64,000 bases of DNA from Micromonospora peucetia (GTDB taxonomy: Bacteria; Actinomycetota; Actinomycetes; Mycobacteriales; Micromonosporaceae): positions 3,720,001-3,784,000 of the forward strand of contig NZ_FMIC01000002.1 of assembly GCF_900091625.1 (NCBI RefSeq), in the 5' to 3' direction. The translations under genes were made by a program, and so were the position numbers. This document shows positions 8,012-17,229 of the stretch, one piece after another. The notes below the pieces were generated by a model. It did not search any database. It was not told the origin of the DNA and saw only the letters and a list, made by a program, of their open reading frames with translations. How positions within the stretch are numbered: the first letter of the stretch is position 1; every line of letters begins with the position of its first letter.

Positions 8012-8347
8012 TCATCGTCCCCGCTGGCGGATCTTGATGCTGTCGAGATCAGTCGACACCGACGTGAGATCGCGGTGCTCGGCTCCGAGTTCCCGGACGG
8101 CGGCTGCGGCGAGCGCTTCCGCCCTGCCGATCACGACCTCTTCCTTGTCCTCCTCGGTGGCCGGGACGACGCAGCGGAAGGTGAACGACGAGAGCAGGGA
8201 CCGCTCGTACGTCACGGTGCCCTCCTCGGTGAACCTGGCCCGGAACACGTCGTGTTCGTCGGCCTGAGCGAGCAGTGCGGCCCGCTGCTCGTCATTGAGG
8301 GGCGCGAACTTGCCGCGCACGATGACCTGATAGGCCTTACGGGTCAT
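8012..8347 (-). CDS. DUF6204 family protein
   Basis: ATG 8347 is preceded by GGAGG at good spacing and gives a 111-aa protein starting MTRKAYQVIVRGKF. The compact alpha/beta sequence with NDEQRAALLAQADEHDV and FTFRCVVPA fits the small actinobacterial DUF6204 family, which has no known function. A longer frame upstream is not coding-like. It is followed by a hairpin terminator. Confidence 0.75.
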   Translation of the reverse strand: MTRKAYQVIVRGKFAPLNDEQRAALLAQADEHDVFRARFTEEGTVTYERSLLSSFTFRCVVPATEEDKEEVVIGRAEALAAAAVRELGAEHRDLTSVSTDLDSIKIRQRGR

Positions 8348-8728
8348 TGCTGGAGACCTCCGGATCTGGCTGATCGTCACGATCGTGCGGCGGGGTTGTA
8401 CGTGACGACGAACGGCTGCGCGTGAATGTCGGGGATCACCAGCGCACCCGCGAGGCGCGTGCCTCGTCCGATACCGGCCGCAGCTCAACCTGGCCATCGT
8501 CCCGCCACCCTCGACTCATCGCCGGCAACATACCAACGAGCGTTACGGCGTCGCCGCCTCTTTATCGCCGCGCTGGCGGGGACACCCGAAGCCGATCCTG
8601 ATTCCGCCCAGCGTCTCCTTTCTCGTTCATCGACATTCAGCGGAGACACGACGTATACCGCACGGCATGCAGCCGGGTCCTGTGGTCCCGCGCCGGACGA
8701 CCGGCGCGGGACCACAGGCACTGGCGGG
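8348..8728. other. intergenic stretch with a promoter-like repeat and terminator
   Basis: No gene is supported. Near 8624 the sequence TCTCGTTCATCGACATTCAG resembles the opening of the 146-bp repeats at 4413 and 6107. A strong terminator hairpin follows at 8679-8718. Confidence 0.45.
8679..8718 (-). terminator. 18-bp-stem hairpin terminator
   Basis: CCTGTGGTCCCGCGCCGG pairs perfectly with its reverse complement across an ACGA loop. It lies 11 bp past the stop of the secreted repeat protein and most likely ends that transcript. Confidence 0.8.
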
Positions 8729-9601
8729 TCAGTTCGCGCAGACGGCGTACGCGCGCACCTTCCAGTTGCCGCTGAAGCCGTTCTCGTCCTCCATGGCGCG
8801 GACGGTGACGACGGTCGAGCTGGTGGCCCGCATCTCGGTCAGGCGCACCTGCCCGTCGCCACCGAGGATCTCGCCGCCCACCCCGTGCACGCGCGTGCCG
8901 GGAGGGCAGGTGGCGGTGACCGACTGGACACCGGCGGAGCTGTAGACGCTGTCGTCGATCACGCGCTGCTCACCGGGCAGCGGGTCGGCGCAGATCGCGG
9001 TGGCGTCCAGCCACCAGGTGTCGGCGAAGCCGGTGCCGTCCTCGGCACCCGCCACCACGACGCTGTTCTGGTTGATGCGCAGGTCCTCGAGGATGACCTC
9101 GCTGTTCGACGCCCCGACGACCGCGCCACCGACCCCGATGGCGTGCTTGCCGGCCGGGCAGGACTTCTCGAACCAGTTCGACGTGCCGAAGCTGGGCGCC
9201 GAACTGCCGGACACGGTCACCAGGCCCGGCGGCGGCGTGGCGCACAGCGCGCTCGCCGTGACCGCCCAGTTGCCGGCGACGCCGTTCTCGTCCTCCCGGC
9301 CGGTCACCGAGTACGCGTCCGAGCCGACCAGCGGCCGCATGATGTCCATGCCGACCTGCCCGAGGCCGGAACCGGTGATCGCACCGCCACCGCCGATGAC
9401 CTTGGTGCCGGCCGGGCAGGTCGCGTTCTGCGACTTCGCGACGCTGTTGCTGGGGCCGGTCGTCGTCTTGATGCTCAGGCCGGGCACCGCCGCCACCGGC
9501 CCGGTGAGGGCCAGTTGGCCGAGCACGAGCGCGCTCAGCGCGGCTCCGCCCACGGCTGCCGTCCGACGCGACCACGGGTTCCGGTTCGATCCTTCTCGCA
9601 T
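8729..9601 (-). CDS. secreted protein with three CPxG...GxGG repeats
   Basis: ATG 9601 has a GGGAAG ribosome site and gives 290 aa. A signal peptide is clear at residues 14-38 (hydrophobic core, then GPVAA). The mature part holds three repeats of roughly 80 residues. Each opens with C-P-A/P-G-x-x-x-x-G-x-G-G (CPAGTKVIGGGG, CPAGKHAIGVGG, CPPGTRVHGVGG) and closes with an aromatic stretch ending in x-x-C-A (ALCAT, AICAD, AVCAN). The paired cysteines suggest one disulfide per repeat. It is divergent from the ECF sigma-factor fusion at 9740, with a 138-bp shared regulatory region, so it may be that sigma factor's target. Function unknown. Confidence 0.85.
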   Translation of the reverse strand: MREGSNRNPWSRRTAAVGGAALSALVLGQLALTGPVAAVPGLSIKTTTGPSNSVAKSQNATCPAGTKVIGGGGAITGSGLGQVGMDIMRPLVGSDAYSVTGREDENGVAGNWAVTASALCATPPPGLVTVSGSSAPSFGTSNWFEKSCPAGKHAIGVGGAVVGASNSEVILEDLRINQNSVVVAGAEDGTGFADTWWLDATAICADPLPGEQRVIDDSVYSSAGVQSVTATCPPGTRVHGVGGEILGGDGQVRLTEMRATSSTVVTVRAMEDENGFSGNWKVRAYAVCAN

Positions 9602-9739
9602 GGTGTCTTCCCTAATCTCAGGCTGTTCGGTTGCGATGACACCGGTAGGAGCGCGGTCGGGTCGGGATGCCAACAGAAAGCTCCAAGAAAAAAATTCCGC
9701 GGTTCTAATTGACCGGTCGACGAGCAGCGGGAGACACGG

Positions 9740-11401
9740 ATGGACACGGCGGGACGGGACGACACCGCACTGGTCGAGGCGGTGCGTCGCGGCGAACGGG
9801 CCGGGCTGGAGGGCATGTACCGGCGGTACGCCGACCGGCTGTACACGTACGCCCGGACGATGTTGCGCGAGCCGGAGGCCGCCGCGGACGCCGTCCACGA
9901 CGCGTTCCTCACCGCCAGCCAGCGCATCGGCCAGCTCCGGGAGCCGGACCGGCTGCGCTCCTGGTTGTACGCGATCGTGCGCACCGAATGCCTCCGGCAG
10001 CTCCGGGAACGGTCCCGCTCGCTGCCGCTGGAGGAGGCCGGCGAGCCGGTGGCCGACGCCGCCGATCCGGGCACGGGCGTCAACGCCGAGCAGGTACGCG
10101 ACCTGGTGCACACCGCGGTCGCCGCGTTGAACCCGGGCGACCGGGAGGTGGTCCACCTGGCCATCCGCCACGATTTGTCGTCCGCCGACATCGGCGCGGC
10201 CCTCGGGGTGCCCGCGAACCACGCGCACGCCCGCCTGTCGCGCGCCCGCTCGCAGCTCGAACGGGCGCTGGGGGCGCTGTTGGTGGCACGCAGCGGAGCC
10301 CGGGACTGCCCGACCCTCGCCGGCCTGATCGACGGCTGGCAGGGCCGGCTCACCCCGACCCTGCGCAAGCGGGTCTCGCGGCATATCGAGAGCTGCGCGG
10401 TGTGCGGGCTGCTCCGGCGGGAACAGCTCAGCCCGGCGGCGCTGCTGTCGGCGTACACGGCACCGGCCTTCCTGGTCGTCGCCGACACGGTGTGGCCGAG
10501 ACTGACCGAGGCCAGCGCGACCGACGTCCCGGCCGACGCGGGGGCTGATGTCCCGGCCGACACAGCGGCTGACATCCCGGCCGGCGCGCCGGCCGACACG
10601 ACGGGTGCGGTCACGGCCGGCCCGGCGACCGACCAGGTGCCGGCGGACGGCGGGTCGGTGCCGCCTGGTGTGGCGCACGCCGTGCGGACGACCTCGTCGG
10701 CGAACCACGGCCGGCGCCGCCGGCGGCTGGCCGGGACGGTAGCCCTGCTGGTCCTCCTCGCCGCGTTCGGCACCTGGGCACTGGCACCGGGGCGCCCGAC
10801 CGCCGCGCGGGACGGCTCCGGCCGACCGGTGTCCGAGACGCTCGGATCACCGGCCGGTGTTCCTGTGGCACCCGACTCCACGCCGTCGTCCGTCACGACC
10901 CCGTCAGCCGGCACGTTGGCTGCCGACCCGCCACCGGCCGGCGCCGCCGCTCCGACGTCCGGGACCGCTGTCGGGCCGGCGGACGGTGACGGGGCTGCCC
11001 GGACCGAGTCGCCCGAGGCCGCGCCCGGTGGCGTCGCACCGGTGCCGGCACCGGCACCGACCAGGCCGTCGGCCGGGCCCCGGCCGACGGCCGCACCGCA
11101 GATCGCCGCGCCGTTCACGGTCTCCGCCACCGCTCACGTGCGGTGCGGATCGGAGACGTACAGCCTCGTGGTGCAGGCCACCGGCAGCGCCACGCTCCGC
11201 GCCGCCGAGGTGCGCTGGGCACCCACCGGAGGCAGGACGTCGGTGCGGGCGATGACGGTGGACGGGTCGGCTGCGCGGTCAACCGTCGGGCAGTTGCGCA
11301 CGCCGGCGCTGACCTGGTCGGTGCGGGCGACCACAGTGGATGGCCGCACGGCGCAGAGCCCGAGCTACCCGGTCACCGATCCTTGCGTCCGACCGGGATA
11401 G
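9740..11401 (+). CDS. ECF sigma factor fused to zinc-finger, membrane helix and extracytoplasmic domain
   Basis: This 553-aa protein begins with an ECF sigma-70 core: region 2 at about residues 15-90 (YARTMLREPEAAADAVHDAFL) and region 4 at about 115-170. Residues near 214-222 read HIESCAVC, the H-x3-C-x2-C zinc site of ZAS-type anti-sigma factors. A Pro/Ala/Thr-rich linker leads to one membrane helix (about 330-350) and an exported C-terminal domain. So sigma factor, anti-sigma-like module and sensor are in one chain, as described for the fused ECF52/ECF53-type groups of Actinobacteria; the group assignment is inference. The start at ATG 9740 has a GGGAGA site. It probably controls itself and the divergent secreted gene. 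Confidence 0.85.
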   Translation: MDTAGRDDTALVEAVRRGERAGLEGMYRRYADRLYTYARTMLREPEAAADAVHDAFLTASQRIGQLREPDRLRSWLYAIVRTECLRQLRERSRSLPLEEAGEPVADAADPGTGVNAEQVRDLVHTAVAALNPGDREVVHLAIRHDLSSADIGAALGVPANHAHARLSRARSQLERALGALLVARSGARDCPTLAGLIDGWQGRLTPTLRKRVSRHIESCAVCGLLRREQLSPAALLSAYTAPAFLVVADTVWPRLTEASATDVPADAGADVPADTAADIPAGAPADTTGAVTAGPATDQVPADGGSVPPGVAHAVRTTSSANHGRRRRRLAGTVALLVLLAAFGTWALAPGRPTAARDGSGRPVSETLGSPAGVPVAPDSTPSSVTTPSAGTLAADPPPAGAAAPTSGTAVGPADGDGAARTESPEAAPGGVAPVPAPAPTRPSAGPRPTAAPQIAAPFTVSATAHVRCGSETYSLVVQATGSATLRAAEVRWAPTGGRTSVRAMTVDGSAARSTVGQLRTPALTWSVRATTVDGRTAQSPSYPVTDPCVRPG

Positions 11402-11514
11402 TCGGGACGGTCGTGGGTGGTCTGCGGAACAAGCGCTCGGCAGCAAGCCCGGCGCGACGTCCTGTTTGTTCCTCCTGGGCCGTCCGGTCCGGATGGCTGA
11501 AATACGGTGTCGGG

Positions 11515-11982
11515 GTGACGCTGAGACTTGAGCCGATGACCGACGAGCAGTACCTCCGGTACCGGCAGCAGGCGGAAACGAACTACGCGCGCAACATCTC
11601 AGACTCGGGTGCGATGCCGGTGCAGGAGGCGCAGCAGAAGGCGCAGGAGGAGTACGCGAAGCTCCTGCCCGACGGTCTGGCGACGCCGGATCACCATCTC
11701 TGGACGGCCTACGACGGCGACGACGAGGTCGGCATGCTGTGGCTGCACGTCGAGCAGAAGTCGGACGGCGCGCACGCCTTCGGCTACGACTTCGAGGTGC
11801 GAGCGGACCTGCGGCGCAAGGGCCACGGTCGGGCCATGATCGAGGCCGCCGAGAAGTGGTGCCGGGAGGAGGGTGTCGTCTCGATCGGCCTGAGCGTCTT
11901 CGGCTTCAACCTGCCCGCCCGGACGCTCTACGAGCAGATGGGCTTCGAGGCGACCGCCATCCAGATGCGCAAGCGGCTGTAG
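11515..11982 (+). CDS. GNAT-family N-acetyltransferase
   Basis: GTG 11515 has a TACGGT box 6 nt upstream and no ribosome site, so the transcript is probably leaderless. The 155-aa protein carries the acetyl-CoA-binding motif A as DLRRKGHGRAMIEAAE near residues 97-112, and the C-terminal motif ARTLYEQMGFEA. The substrate is unknown. It lies 10 bp before the alpha/beta hydrolase. Confidence 0.88.
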   Translation: MTLRLEPMTDEQYLRYRQQAETNYARNISDSGAMPVQEAQQKAQEEYAKLLPDGLATPDHHLWTAYDGDDEVGMLWLHVEQKSDGAHAFGYDFEVRADLRRKGHGRAMIEAAEKWCREEGVVSIGLSVFGFNLPARTLYEQMGFEATAIQMRKRL

Positions 11983-11992
11983 TTTTGGGGCG

Positions 11993-12790
11993 ATGAGCTA
12001 CGCGGAGGTCGGCGGGCTGCGCCTGTGGCACGAGGAGCACGGCACCGGCCGTCCGCTGCTGTTGCTGCACGGCGGCTTCGGCGCGGTGGAGATGTTCTCG
12101 GCGATCCTGCCGGCCCTGGCCGCGCGCCGCCGGGTGATCGCGGTCGACCTCCAGGGCCACGGGCGTACCGCTGACGTCGACCGTCCGCTGCGCTACGAGT
12201 CGATGGCCGACGACGTCGCGGCGTTGATCGACCACCTCGGCCTGACCGAGGCCGACGTGCTGGGCTATTCGCTCGGCGGCGGCGTGGCGTTGCGTACCGC
12301 GATCCAGCACCCGGCGGTGGTGCGGCGGCTGGTCGTCGTCTCCGCTCCTTACCGGCGAGAGGGCTGGTATCCGGGGGTGCTGGCGGGTATGCCCGACCCC
12401 GACGAGGCGGCGGGCGAGCGGATGCGCGGCACCCCGTCGCATGAGCTCTACTCGCGCATCGCACCCCGGCCGGGGGACTGGTCGCGGCTCTGGGCGAAGA
12501 CGGGCGAGCTGCTGCGGCGCGACTACGACTGGTCGGCCGAGGTGGCGGCCCTGACCGTGCCGACCCTGCTGGTCTTCGCCGACGCCGACTCGGTCAGCAC
12601 CACGCACATGGTGGAGTTCTTCGGGCTGCTCGGCGGCGGCCATCGCGACGCCGGCTGGGACGGCACCGACCGTCCGGCCTCCCGGCTCGCCGTGCTGCCT
12701 GGGCTCACCCACTACGACATCGTCGACTCGCCGGCGCTGCCCGCCGCCGTCCTGCCGTTCCTCACCCACCCGGTGTCGCCGCCCGGCTGA
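11993..12790 (+). CDS. alpha/beta hydrolase
   Basis: This 265-aa protein has the alpha/beta hydrolase layout: oxyanion motif LLLHGGFG at about residues 24-31, nucleophile elbow GYSLGG near 93-98 (Ser), acidic residue in VFADADSV and the catalytic His in GLTHYD near 240. The family covers esterases, lactonases and dehalogenases, so the substrate is open. It lies directly downstream of the GNAT gene and may share a transcript or use its own leaderless start. Confidence 0.88.
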   Translation: MSYAEVGGLRLWHEEHGTGRPLLLLHGGFGAVEMFSAILPALAARRRVIAVDLQGHGRTADVDRPLRYESMADDVAALIDHLGLTEADVLGYSLGGGVALRTAIQHPAVVRRLVVVSAPYRREGWYPGVLAGMPDPDEAAGERMRGTPSHELYSRIAPRPGDWSRLWAKTGELLRRDYDWSAEVAALTVPTLLVFADADSVSTTHMVEFFGLLGGGHRDAGWDGTDRPASRLAVLPGLTHYDIVDSPALPAAVLPFLTHPVSPPG

Positions 12791-12847
12791 CGCCGACACG
12801 GTGCCGGGCCTCGGGGTCGGCGAGGTGTGTCATGCAGGAGGGACCGG

Positions 12848-13429
12848 CTACTCAGCTTCGCGGGGGCGGGCGTAGTGGAGGATGACCACGCCGCTGTCGA
12901 ACGGGCGGGTGTCGACCAGGTCGAACCGGCGCGGGTCGAAGCCGCGGGCGGCGAGCGGGATGCCGCTGCCGACCACGTACGGGTTGAGCTTGATGATCAG
13001 TTCGTCGACCTGGGGCAGGAGTTGGCCGGCGAGCTGGCCGCCGCCGCAGAGCCAGATGTCGCGGCCGGGCTGGCGCCTCAGCTCCCGGACGAACTCCACC
13101 GGGTCGGTGGAGACGATCTCCACCTCCGGCTCCGCTGCCGGCGGCAGGGTACGGGAGAAGACGTACTGCTTGAGGTGGGCGTACGGGCTGGTGACGCCGA
13201 CCTTCAGCGCCGGGTCGTAGGTGGCCCGGCCCATCACCAACGAGTCGAAGCGGCCCTCCGGCTCGTCGATGCCGAACTGCGGGTGGGCGAACGTGGGAAA
13301 TGTCTGCGACCAGTTCGCCGCCAGGTGGGCGGCCAGGTCGGGGTCCAACTGGAAGAAGTCGTACGCCCCGTCTGGGGCGGCGATGAAACCGTCGAGGGTG
13401 CTGGCGACGTAGTACACGAGCTTGCGCAT
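12848..13429 (-). CDS. dihydrofolate reductase / RibD C-terminal family protein
   Basis: ATG 13429 (MRKLVYYVASTLDGFIAAPDG) gives 193 aa and is the classic start of this family of NADPH-dependent reductases. The motif GGGQLAGQLL near 127-136 is the dinucleotide-binding loop. It is divergent from a TetR regulator across a 75-bp region with a palindrome, so it is the likely regulated target. The true substrate is unknown; these are not usually folate enzymes. Confidence 0.88.
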   Translation of the reverse strand: MRKLVYYVASTLDGFIAAPDGAYDFFQLDPDLAAHLAANWSQTFPTFAHPQFGIDEPEGRFDSLVMGRATYDPALKVGVTSPYAHLKQYVFSRTLPPAAEPEVEIVSTDPVEFVRELRRQPGRDIWLCGGGQLAGQLLPQVDELIIKLNPYVVGSGIPLAARGFDPRRFDLVDTRPFDSGVVILHYARPREAE

Positions 13430-13467
13430 AGAGTTCCCCAATCACTACTGGTGTCGTGGATCAAGTT

Positions 13468-13481
13468 ACTACATGCGTAGT
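13468..13481. promoter_or_regulatory. TetR operator candidate
   Basis: The perfect 14-bp palindrome ACTACATGCGTAGT lies between the divergent reductase and TetR genes. It overlaps the -35 zone of a leaderless promoter whose TAGGGT box (13492-13497) is 7 nt before the TetR ATG. Binding here would repress both directions. Confidence 0.7.
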
Positions 13482-13504
13482 GGTTGTTGGCTAGGGTGTT
13501 TCCC

Positions 13505-14083
13505 ATGGCGAGAAACGTGCAGCGACGGGCGACCCTGGCCGACGCGGGGCTGCGGGTGCTGGCGGCGACCGGGGCGCGCGGCCTGACCCACCGGGCGGTC
13601 GACGCCGAGGCGGGGGTGCCGACGGGCACCGCCTCCAACTACTTCCGCTCCCGGGACGCGCTGCTCGGCGCGCTCGGCGAGCGGATCATGGAGCGGTTCG
13701 CCCCGGATGATCAGGTCGTGGCCGAGTTGGCCGCCCGTGAACCGTCGCTGGAGCTGTTCACCGACTACCTGCGATACATCGTCGAGCGGACCACCCGGCA
13801 GCCGGATCTCACCCGGGCCCTGATCGAGCTGCGGCTGGAGGCGGCCCGCCGCCCCGACCTGGCTCGGATCCTCGGCGACACCCTGCGCCGGGGCTACCGC
13901 GACGACGTCGCTTTCCACCTCGCCTCCGGACTGCCGGGAGGCGCGTTCGAGGTCGCCCTGCTGCACTACGCCATTGACGGGCTGCTGCTCGACCTGCTCG
14001 GCACCTCCATCGAGGCGGGGTTCGACCCCGACGACGTGGTCGTGGCGTTCGTGTCCCGGCTGGCCGGCGCCGCCGGCCGGTGA
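13505..14083 (+). CDS. TetR/AcrR-family regulator
   Basis: ATG 13505 follows a TAGGGT box by 7 nt and gives 192 aa. The N-terminal helix-turn-helix is clear (ATGARGLTHRAVDAEAGVPT then SNYFRSRDALL). The C-terminal part is a ligand-binding helical domain. It is divergent from the RibD-like reductase and probably represses it and itself through the palindrome at 13468-13481. Confidence 0.9.
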   Translation: MARNVQRRATLADAGLRVLAATGARGLTHRAVDAEAGVPTGTASNYFRSRDALLGALGERIMERFAPDDQVVAELAAREPSLELFTDYLRYIVERTTRQPDLTRALIELRLEAARRPDLARILGDTLRRGYRDDVAFHLASGLPGGAFEVALLHYAIDGLLLDLLGTSIEAGFDPDDVVVAFVSRLAGAAGR

Positions 14084-14277
14084 CCCGCGAGACGTCGAGG
14101 TGCATTCCGGACACCGGGGGCAGGGGCACGGGAGGCGGGATGATGCCGCTCATCGCGGCCGAAGTCGCCGCCCTCGGCCTACCCGAGCCGGGACGCCCCC
14201 GGGGTGAGCCGGGTCAGGAGTGTTCCCCCGCGCAGCGGGAACCCGCCCCGGACGCAGCACCTGGGGAGGAGCTACGG

Positions 14278-15423
14278 ATGACGCATGGTGGCGGACTGAC
14301 CATCGGTGTGCTCGGCTCGTACGGCGGTCGCAACCTCGGCGACGAGGCGATCCTGACCGGTCTCCTGGCCGATCTGCGGGAGCAGGAGCCGAACGGCCGG
14401 ATCATCGTCTTCTCCCGGAATCCGGAGCACACCCGGATCGCCCACCCCGACGTGGAGGCGGTGCCCTGGGAGGGGGTCAGCCGGACCGACTCGGCGCTGG
14501 TCCTGGCCCAGCTCGACGTGCTGATCCTCGGCGGCGGCGGCATCCTCTACGACCGGGAGGCCCGCCGCTACCTGCGGGTGGTCCGGGTCGCCCAGGAGCG
14601 GGGCCTGCCGCTGCTGACGTACGCGGTGGGGGTCGGGCCGCTCAGCGAGAGCGTGGACACGGGCATGGTGCGGGAGACCCTGGCCGGCGCGACCCAGGTG
14701 ACCGTGCGGGACCAGGAGTCCCGGATGGTGCTGGAGGAGGCGGGGCTGATCAACCCGATCACCGTGACCGCCGACCCCGCGTTCCTGCTCGAACCCGAGG
14801 ACTTCCCGGCGGAACTGCTCCGTGAGGAGGGCGTGCCGGCCGGCACCCGGCTGGTCGGGATGAGCGTGCGGGAGCCGGGCCGGGCCGCCGAGCGGCTCGA
14901 CGTCGACGGCTACCACCGCCTGCTCGCCCAGATCGGCGACTTCCTGGTGCACCGGATCGACGCGTACGTGCTCTTCGTCCCGATGGAGCGCGACGACATC
15001 CGGCACTCGCACGGCGTGCTGTCGCACATGGTCGCCGCCGAGCGGGGCCGGATCCTGCACGGCACCTACTCGCCCCAGCAGGTGCTCGGGCTGATGCGCC
15101 ACTTCGACCTGGCCGTGGGCATGCGGCTGCACTTCCTGATCTTCGCCGCGATGGTCGGCACGCCGTTCCTGCCGCTGCCGTACGCCGGCAAGGTCTTCGA
15201 CCTGGCCCAGCGGCTCGGGGTGCCGGCGCTGCGCGGCGTGGAACGGGAGGTCGAGGGCCCGTTGCTGGCCGAGGTCGACCGGCTCTGGGACGAGCGGGAC
15301 CAGCGGGCCGAGGCCACCGCCCGGCGGGTGGCCCAGGTGTGCGACGAGGCCCGGGGGACCTCGCAGGTCACCCGGGCGGTGCTGGAGAGCCTGCGTGCGC
15401 GCACCCTGACCCGGGTGGGCTGA
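14278..15423 (+). CDS. polysaccharide pyruvyl transferase family protein (CsaB-like)
   Basis: ATG 14278 follows a GGGGAGGAG ribosome site, so the open frame further upstream is probably not translated. The 381-aa protein starts TIGVLGSYGGRNLGDEAIL, the signature of this family, and contains the ILGGGGILYD loop and a late AVGMRLHFLIFAA helix. Family members transfer pyruvate from PEP to cell-wall glycans. The acceptor here is unknown, and no glycan cluster is nearby. Confidence 0.85.
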   Translation: MTHGGGLTIGVLGSYGGRNLGDEAILTGLLADLREQEPNGRIIVFSRNPEHTRIAHPDVEAVPWEGVSRTDSALVLAQLDVLILGGGGILYDREARRYLRVVRVAQERGLPLLTYAVGVGPLSESVDTGMVRETLAGATQVTVRDQESRMVLEEAGLINPITVTADPAFLLEPEDFPAELLREEGVPAGTRLVGMSVREPGRAAERLDVDGYHRLLAQIGDFLVHRIDAYVLFVPMERDDIRHSHGVLSHMVAAERGRILHGTYSPQQVLGLMRHFDLAVGMRLHFLIFAAMVGTPFLPLPYAGKVFDLAQRLGVPALRGVEREVEGPLLAEVDRLWDERDQRAEATARRVAQVCDEARGTSQVTRAVLESLRARTLTRVG

Positions 15424-15429
15424 GCCGTC

Positions 15430-15636
15430 TCAGACCGCCGGCCCGCGCCAGTGGTAGCGCCACCCGTTGTCGCCGGCAGCCACGGACTCCAGCTCGTAGA
15501 TCTCCGCCTCGGCCAGCCCTTTCGCACCGAGGTGGTGGTGGGTCAGCGGCGGTCGGCCGTTCGGGTCCAGCTCCACCGTGACGGTCTCGCCGTCGGCCAC
15601 GCCACCGACCAGAGGGATTTCTGCCGTTGATGCCAT
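15430..15636 (-). CDS. small conserved hypothetical protein
   Basis: ATG 15636 gives 68 aa with the readable sequence DGETVTVELDPNGRPP and a C-terminal WRYHWRG. It ends 6 bp from the stop of the pyruvyl transferase gene, convergent. No family name is certain. Confidence 0.65.
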   Translation of the reverse strand: MASTAEIPLVGGVADGETVTVELDPNGRPPLTHHHLGAKGLAEAEIYELESVAAGDNGWRYHWRGPAV

Positions 15637-15720
15637 GCGCCCCATCCTGCCCCGCCCCGCCCGGCCCCGCAGCGGATAGCGGGGCAGCGGATCGGGGCAC
15701 CCGGGCCCTAGAGTCGGTGG

Positions 15721-16242
15721 ATGGCGGAGATGGCGATCGATCCCACCCTCGGCCCGGTGTTGGCGCGCACCGGTGACGAACGGGCCGTGCTCGAATCCTT
15801 CCTCGACTTCCACCGGGGCGTGCTGCTGCGCAAGCTGCGCGGGCTCTCCGACGCCGACGCGGCCCGCCGGCTGGTGCCCTCGGCCACCACCGTCGCCGGC
15901 CTCGTCAAACACCTGATCCTGGTGGAACAGAACTGGTTCCCGCGCCTGCTCGCCCCCGACTCGGGCGACGTCCACCTCACCTCCGAGCAAGACGCGTTGG
16001 ACAGCTTCACGCTCACCGACGGCGACACCGTCGAACGCCTCGCCGCCGCGTACGAGCAGGCCTGCGCCCGGTCCCGGGAGGTCGCCGGGCGGTTCGACCT
16101 CGACCACGTCGTGCCGCAGCCGCAGCTCGGTGAGGTCTCGCTGCGCTGGATCCTGGTGCACATGATCGAGGAGACCGCCCGGCACGCCGGGCACGCCGAC
16201 ATCCTCCGCGAGCTGACCGACGGCGCCACCGGCGCGGTCTGA
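15721..16242 (+). CDS. DinB-family protein (DUF664)
   Basis: ATG 15721 has a TAGAGT box 6 nt upstream, suggesting a leaderless transcript. The 173-aa protein has a DinB four-helix layout with putative metal-binding histidines in LVKHLILVE, LVHMIEETARHAGH. Many members are mycothiol- or bacillithiol-dependent transferases, but the activity here is unknown. Confidence 0.88.
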   Translation: MAEMAIDPTLGPVLARTGDERAVLESFLDFHRGVLLRKLRGLSDADAARRLVPSATTVAGLVKHLILVEQNWFPRLLAPDSGDVHLTSEQDALDSFTLTDGDTVERLAAAYEQACARSREVAGRFDLDHVVPQPQLGEVSLRWILVHMIEETARHAGHADILRELTDGATGAV

Positions 16243-16258
16243 GCGCCGCCCGACGGCA

Positions 16259-17131
16259 TCAGCGACGCGGCAGCAGGCCGGGCGGATACTCCATGCCGTC
16301 GTGGGTGCAGGCCGCCGCGGCGACCCGGGCCGCGAACGCTGCCGCACCGGTCAGCGACGCGCCGCGCAGCCGGCCGGCGATCACGCCCGCCGCGAAGGCG
16401 TCCCCCGCGCCGTTGGTGTCGACGACCGGCGCGGGCGGCTCGGTGGCGGGCACCAGCGTCGGGTCGCCCGTGCCGGTGTGCAGCTCGGCGCCGTCCGCCC
16501 CCCGGGTCACCAGCACCGTGCGGGGCGCCAGCGCGGCGGCGAGGGCGCCGGCCCCCGCGCCCAGCCGGACTCCGCTGACGAAGACCAGGTCGGCCACCTC
16601 GGCGAAGGGCCGGTGGTAGGCGTTCGCGCCGTCCCAGTCGTGCAGGTCGGTGGAGACGACGGCCCCGTCGGCGAGCCCGGCGCGCAGGGCGGGCAGCAGC
16701 GGGAGCGTCCAATCCATGATCGACAGGTGTACGTGCGCCGCCTCCCGGGCCAGCGCCGTCACCTCGGCCGCCGGGAACGGGGCCGGGCCGTGCCAGGGGC
16801 GCGGGTCGTACAGCGACATCCGGCGGCCCGTCGGGTCGACCATGTTCACCGACCGCCGGGTGCCGGCCGAGGCGTCTCCCAGCACGGCGTGCACGCCGGT
16901 GCGGGCCAGGGCGGCCCGGACCACGTCGCCGGCCGGGTCGGCACCGATGACGTCGATCACCGCCACCCGCAGCCCGAGCGCGTGCCCGGCGAGGGCCACC
17001 CCGGCACCGGTGTTGCCGATCCGCAGCTCGATCGGGTCGACGGCGACGGAATCGGCGGCCGGCAACGGGATCGCGGGCACCCGCACCCGCACGTCGACAC
17101 CGAGCCCGCCGACCACGAGAAGGTCGTACAC
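16259..17131 (-). CDS. PfkB-family carbohydrate/nucleoside kinase
   Basis: I chose GTG 17131 because the domain begins immediately (YDLLVVGGLGVDV), giving 290 aa. The N-terminal glycine motif ELRIGNTGAGVALAGHALGL and the C-terminal DTNGAGDAFAAGVIAG (anion hole and catalytic Asp) are both present. Sugar specificity cannot be read from sequence. The open frame upstream to 17494 is not coding-like and includes a long palindrome. Confidence 0.88.
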   Translation of the reverse strand: MYDLLVVGGLGVDVRVRVPAIPLPAADSVAVDPIELRIGNTGAGVALAGHALGLRVAVIDVIGADPAGDVVRAALARTGVHAVLGDASAGTRRSVNMVDPTGRRMSLYDPRPWHGPAPFPAAEVTALAREAAHVHLSIMDWTLPLLPALRAGLADGAVVSTDLHDWDGANAYHRPFAEVADLVFVSGVRLGAGAGALAAALAPRTVLVTRGADGAELHTGTGDPTLVPATEPPAPVVDTNGAGDAFAAGVIAGRLRGASLTGAAAFAARVAAAACTHDGMEYPPGLLPRR

Positions 17132-17229
17132 GCGCCCGAGGCTAGCGCCTCGTCTGTGAACGTGGGTCGGGTGACTGGCCGCAAGCGGCGCCGCGACCGC
17201 CCCCGGAGACGGCGCGACCCGAGCCGCGC

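Noticed and set aside
8729-10708. A 659-aa minus-strand frame extending the secreted repeat protein upstream
   Set aside because: The extension is antisense to the ECF sigma factor and is Arg/Gly-rich nonsense; ATG 9601 has a ribosome site and signal peptide.
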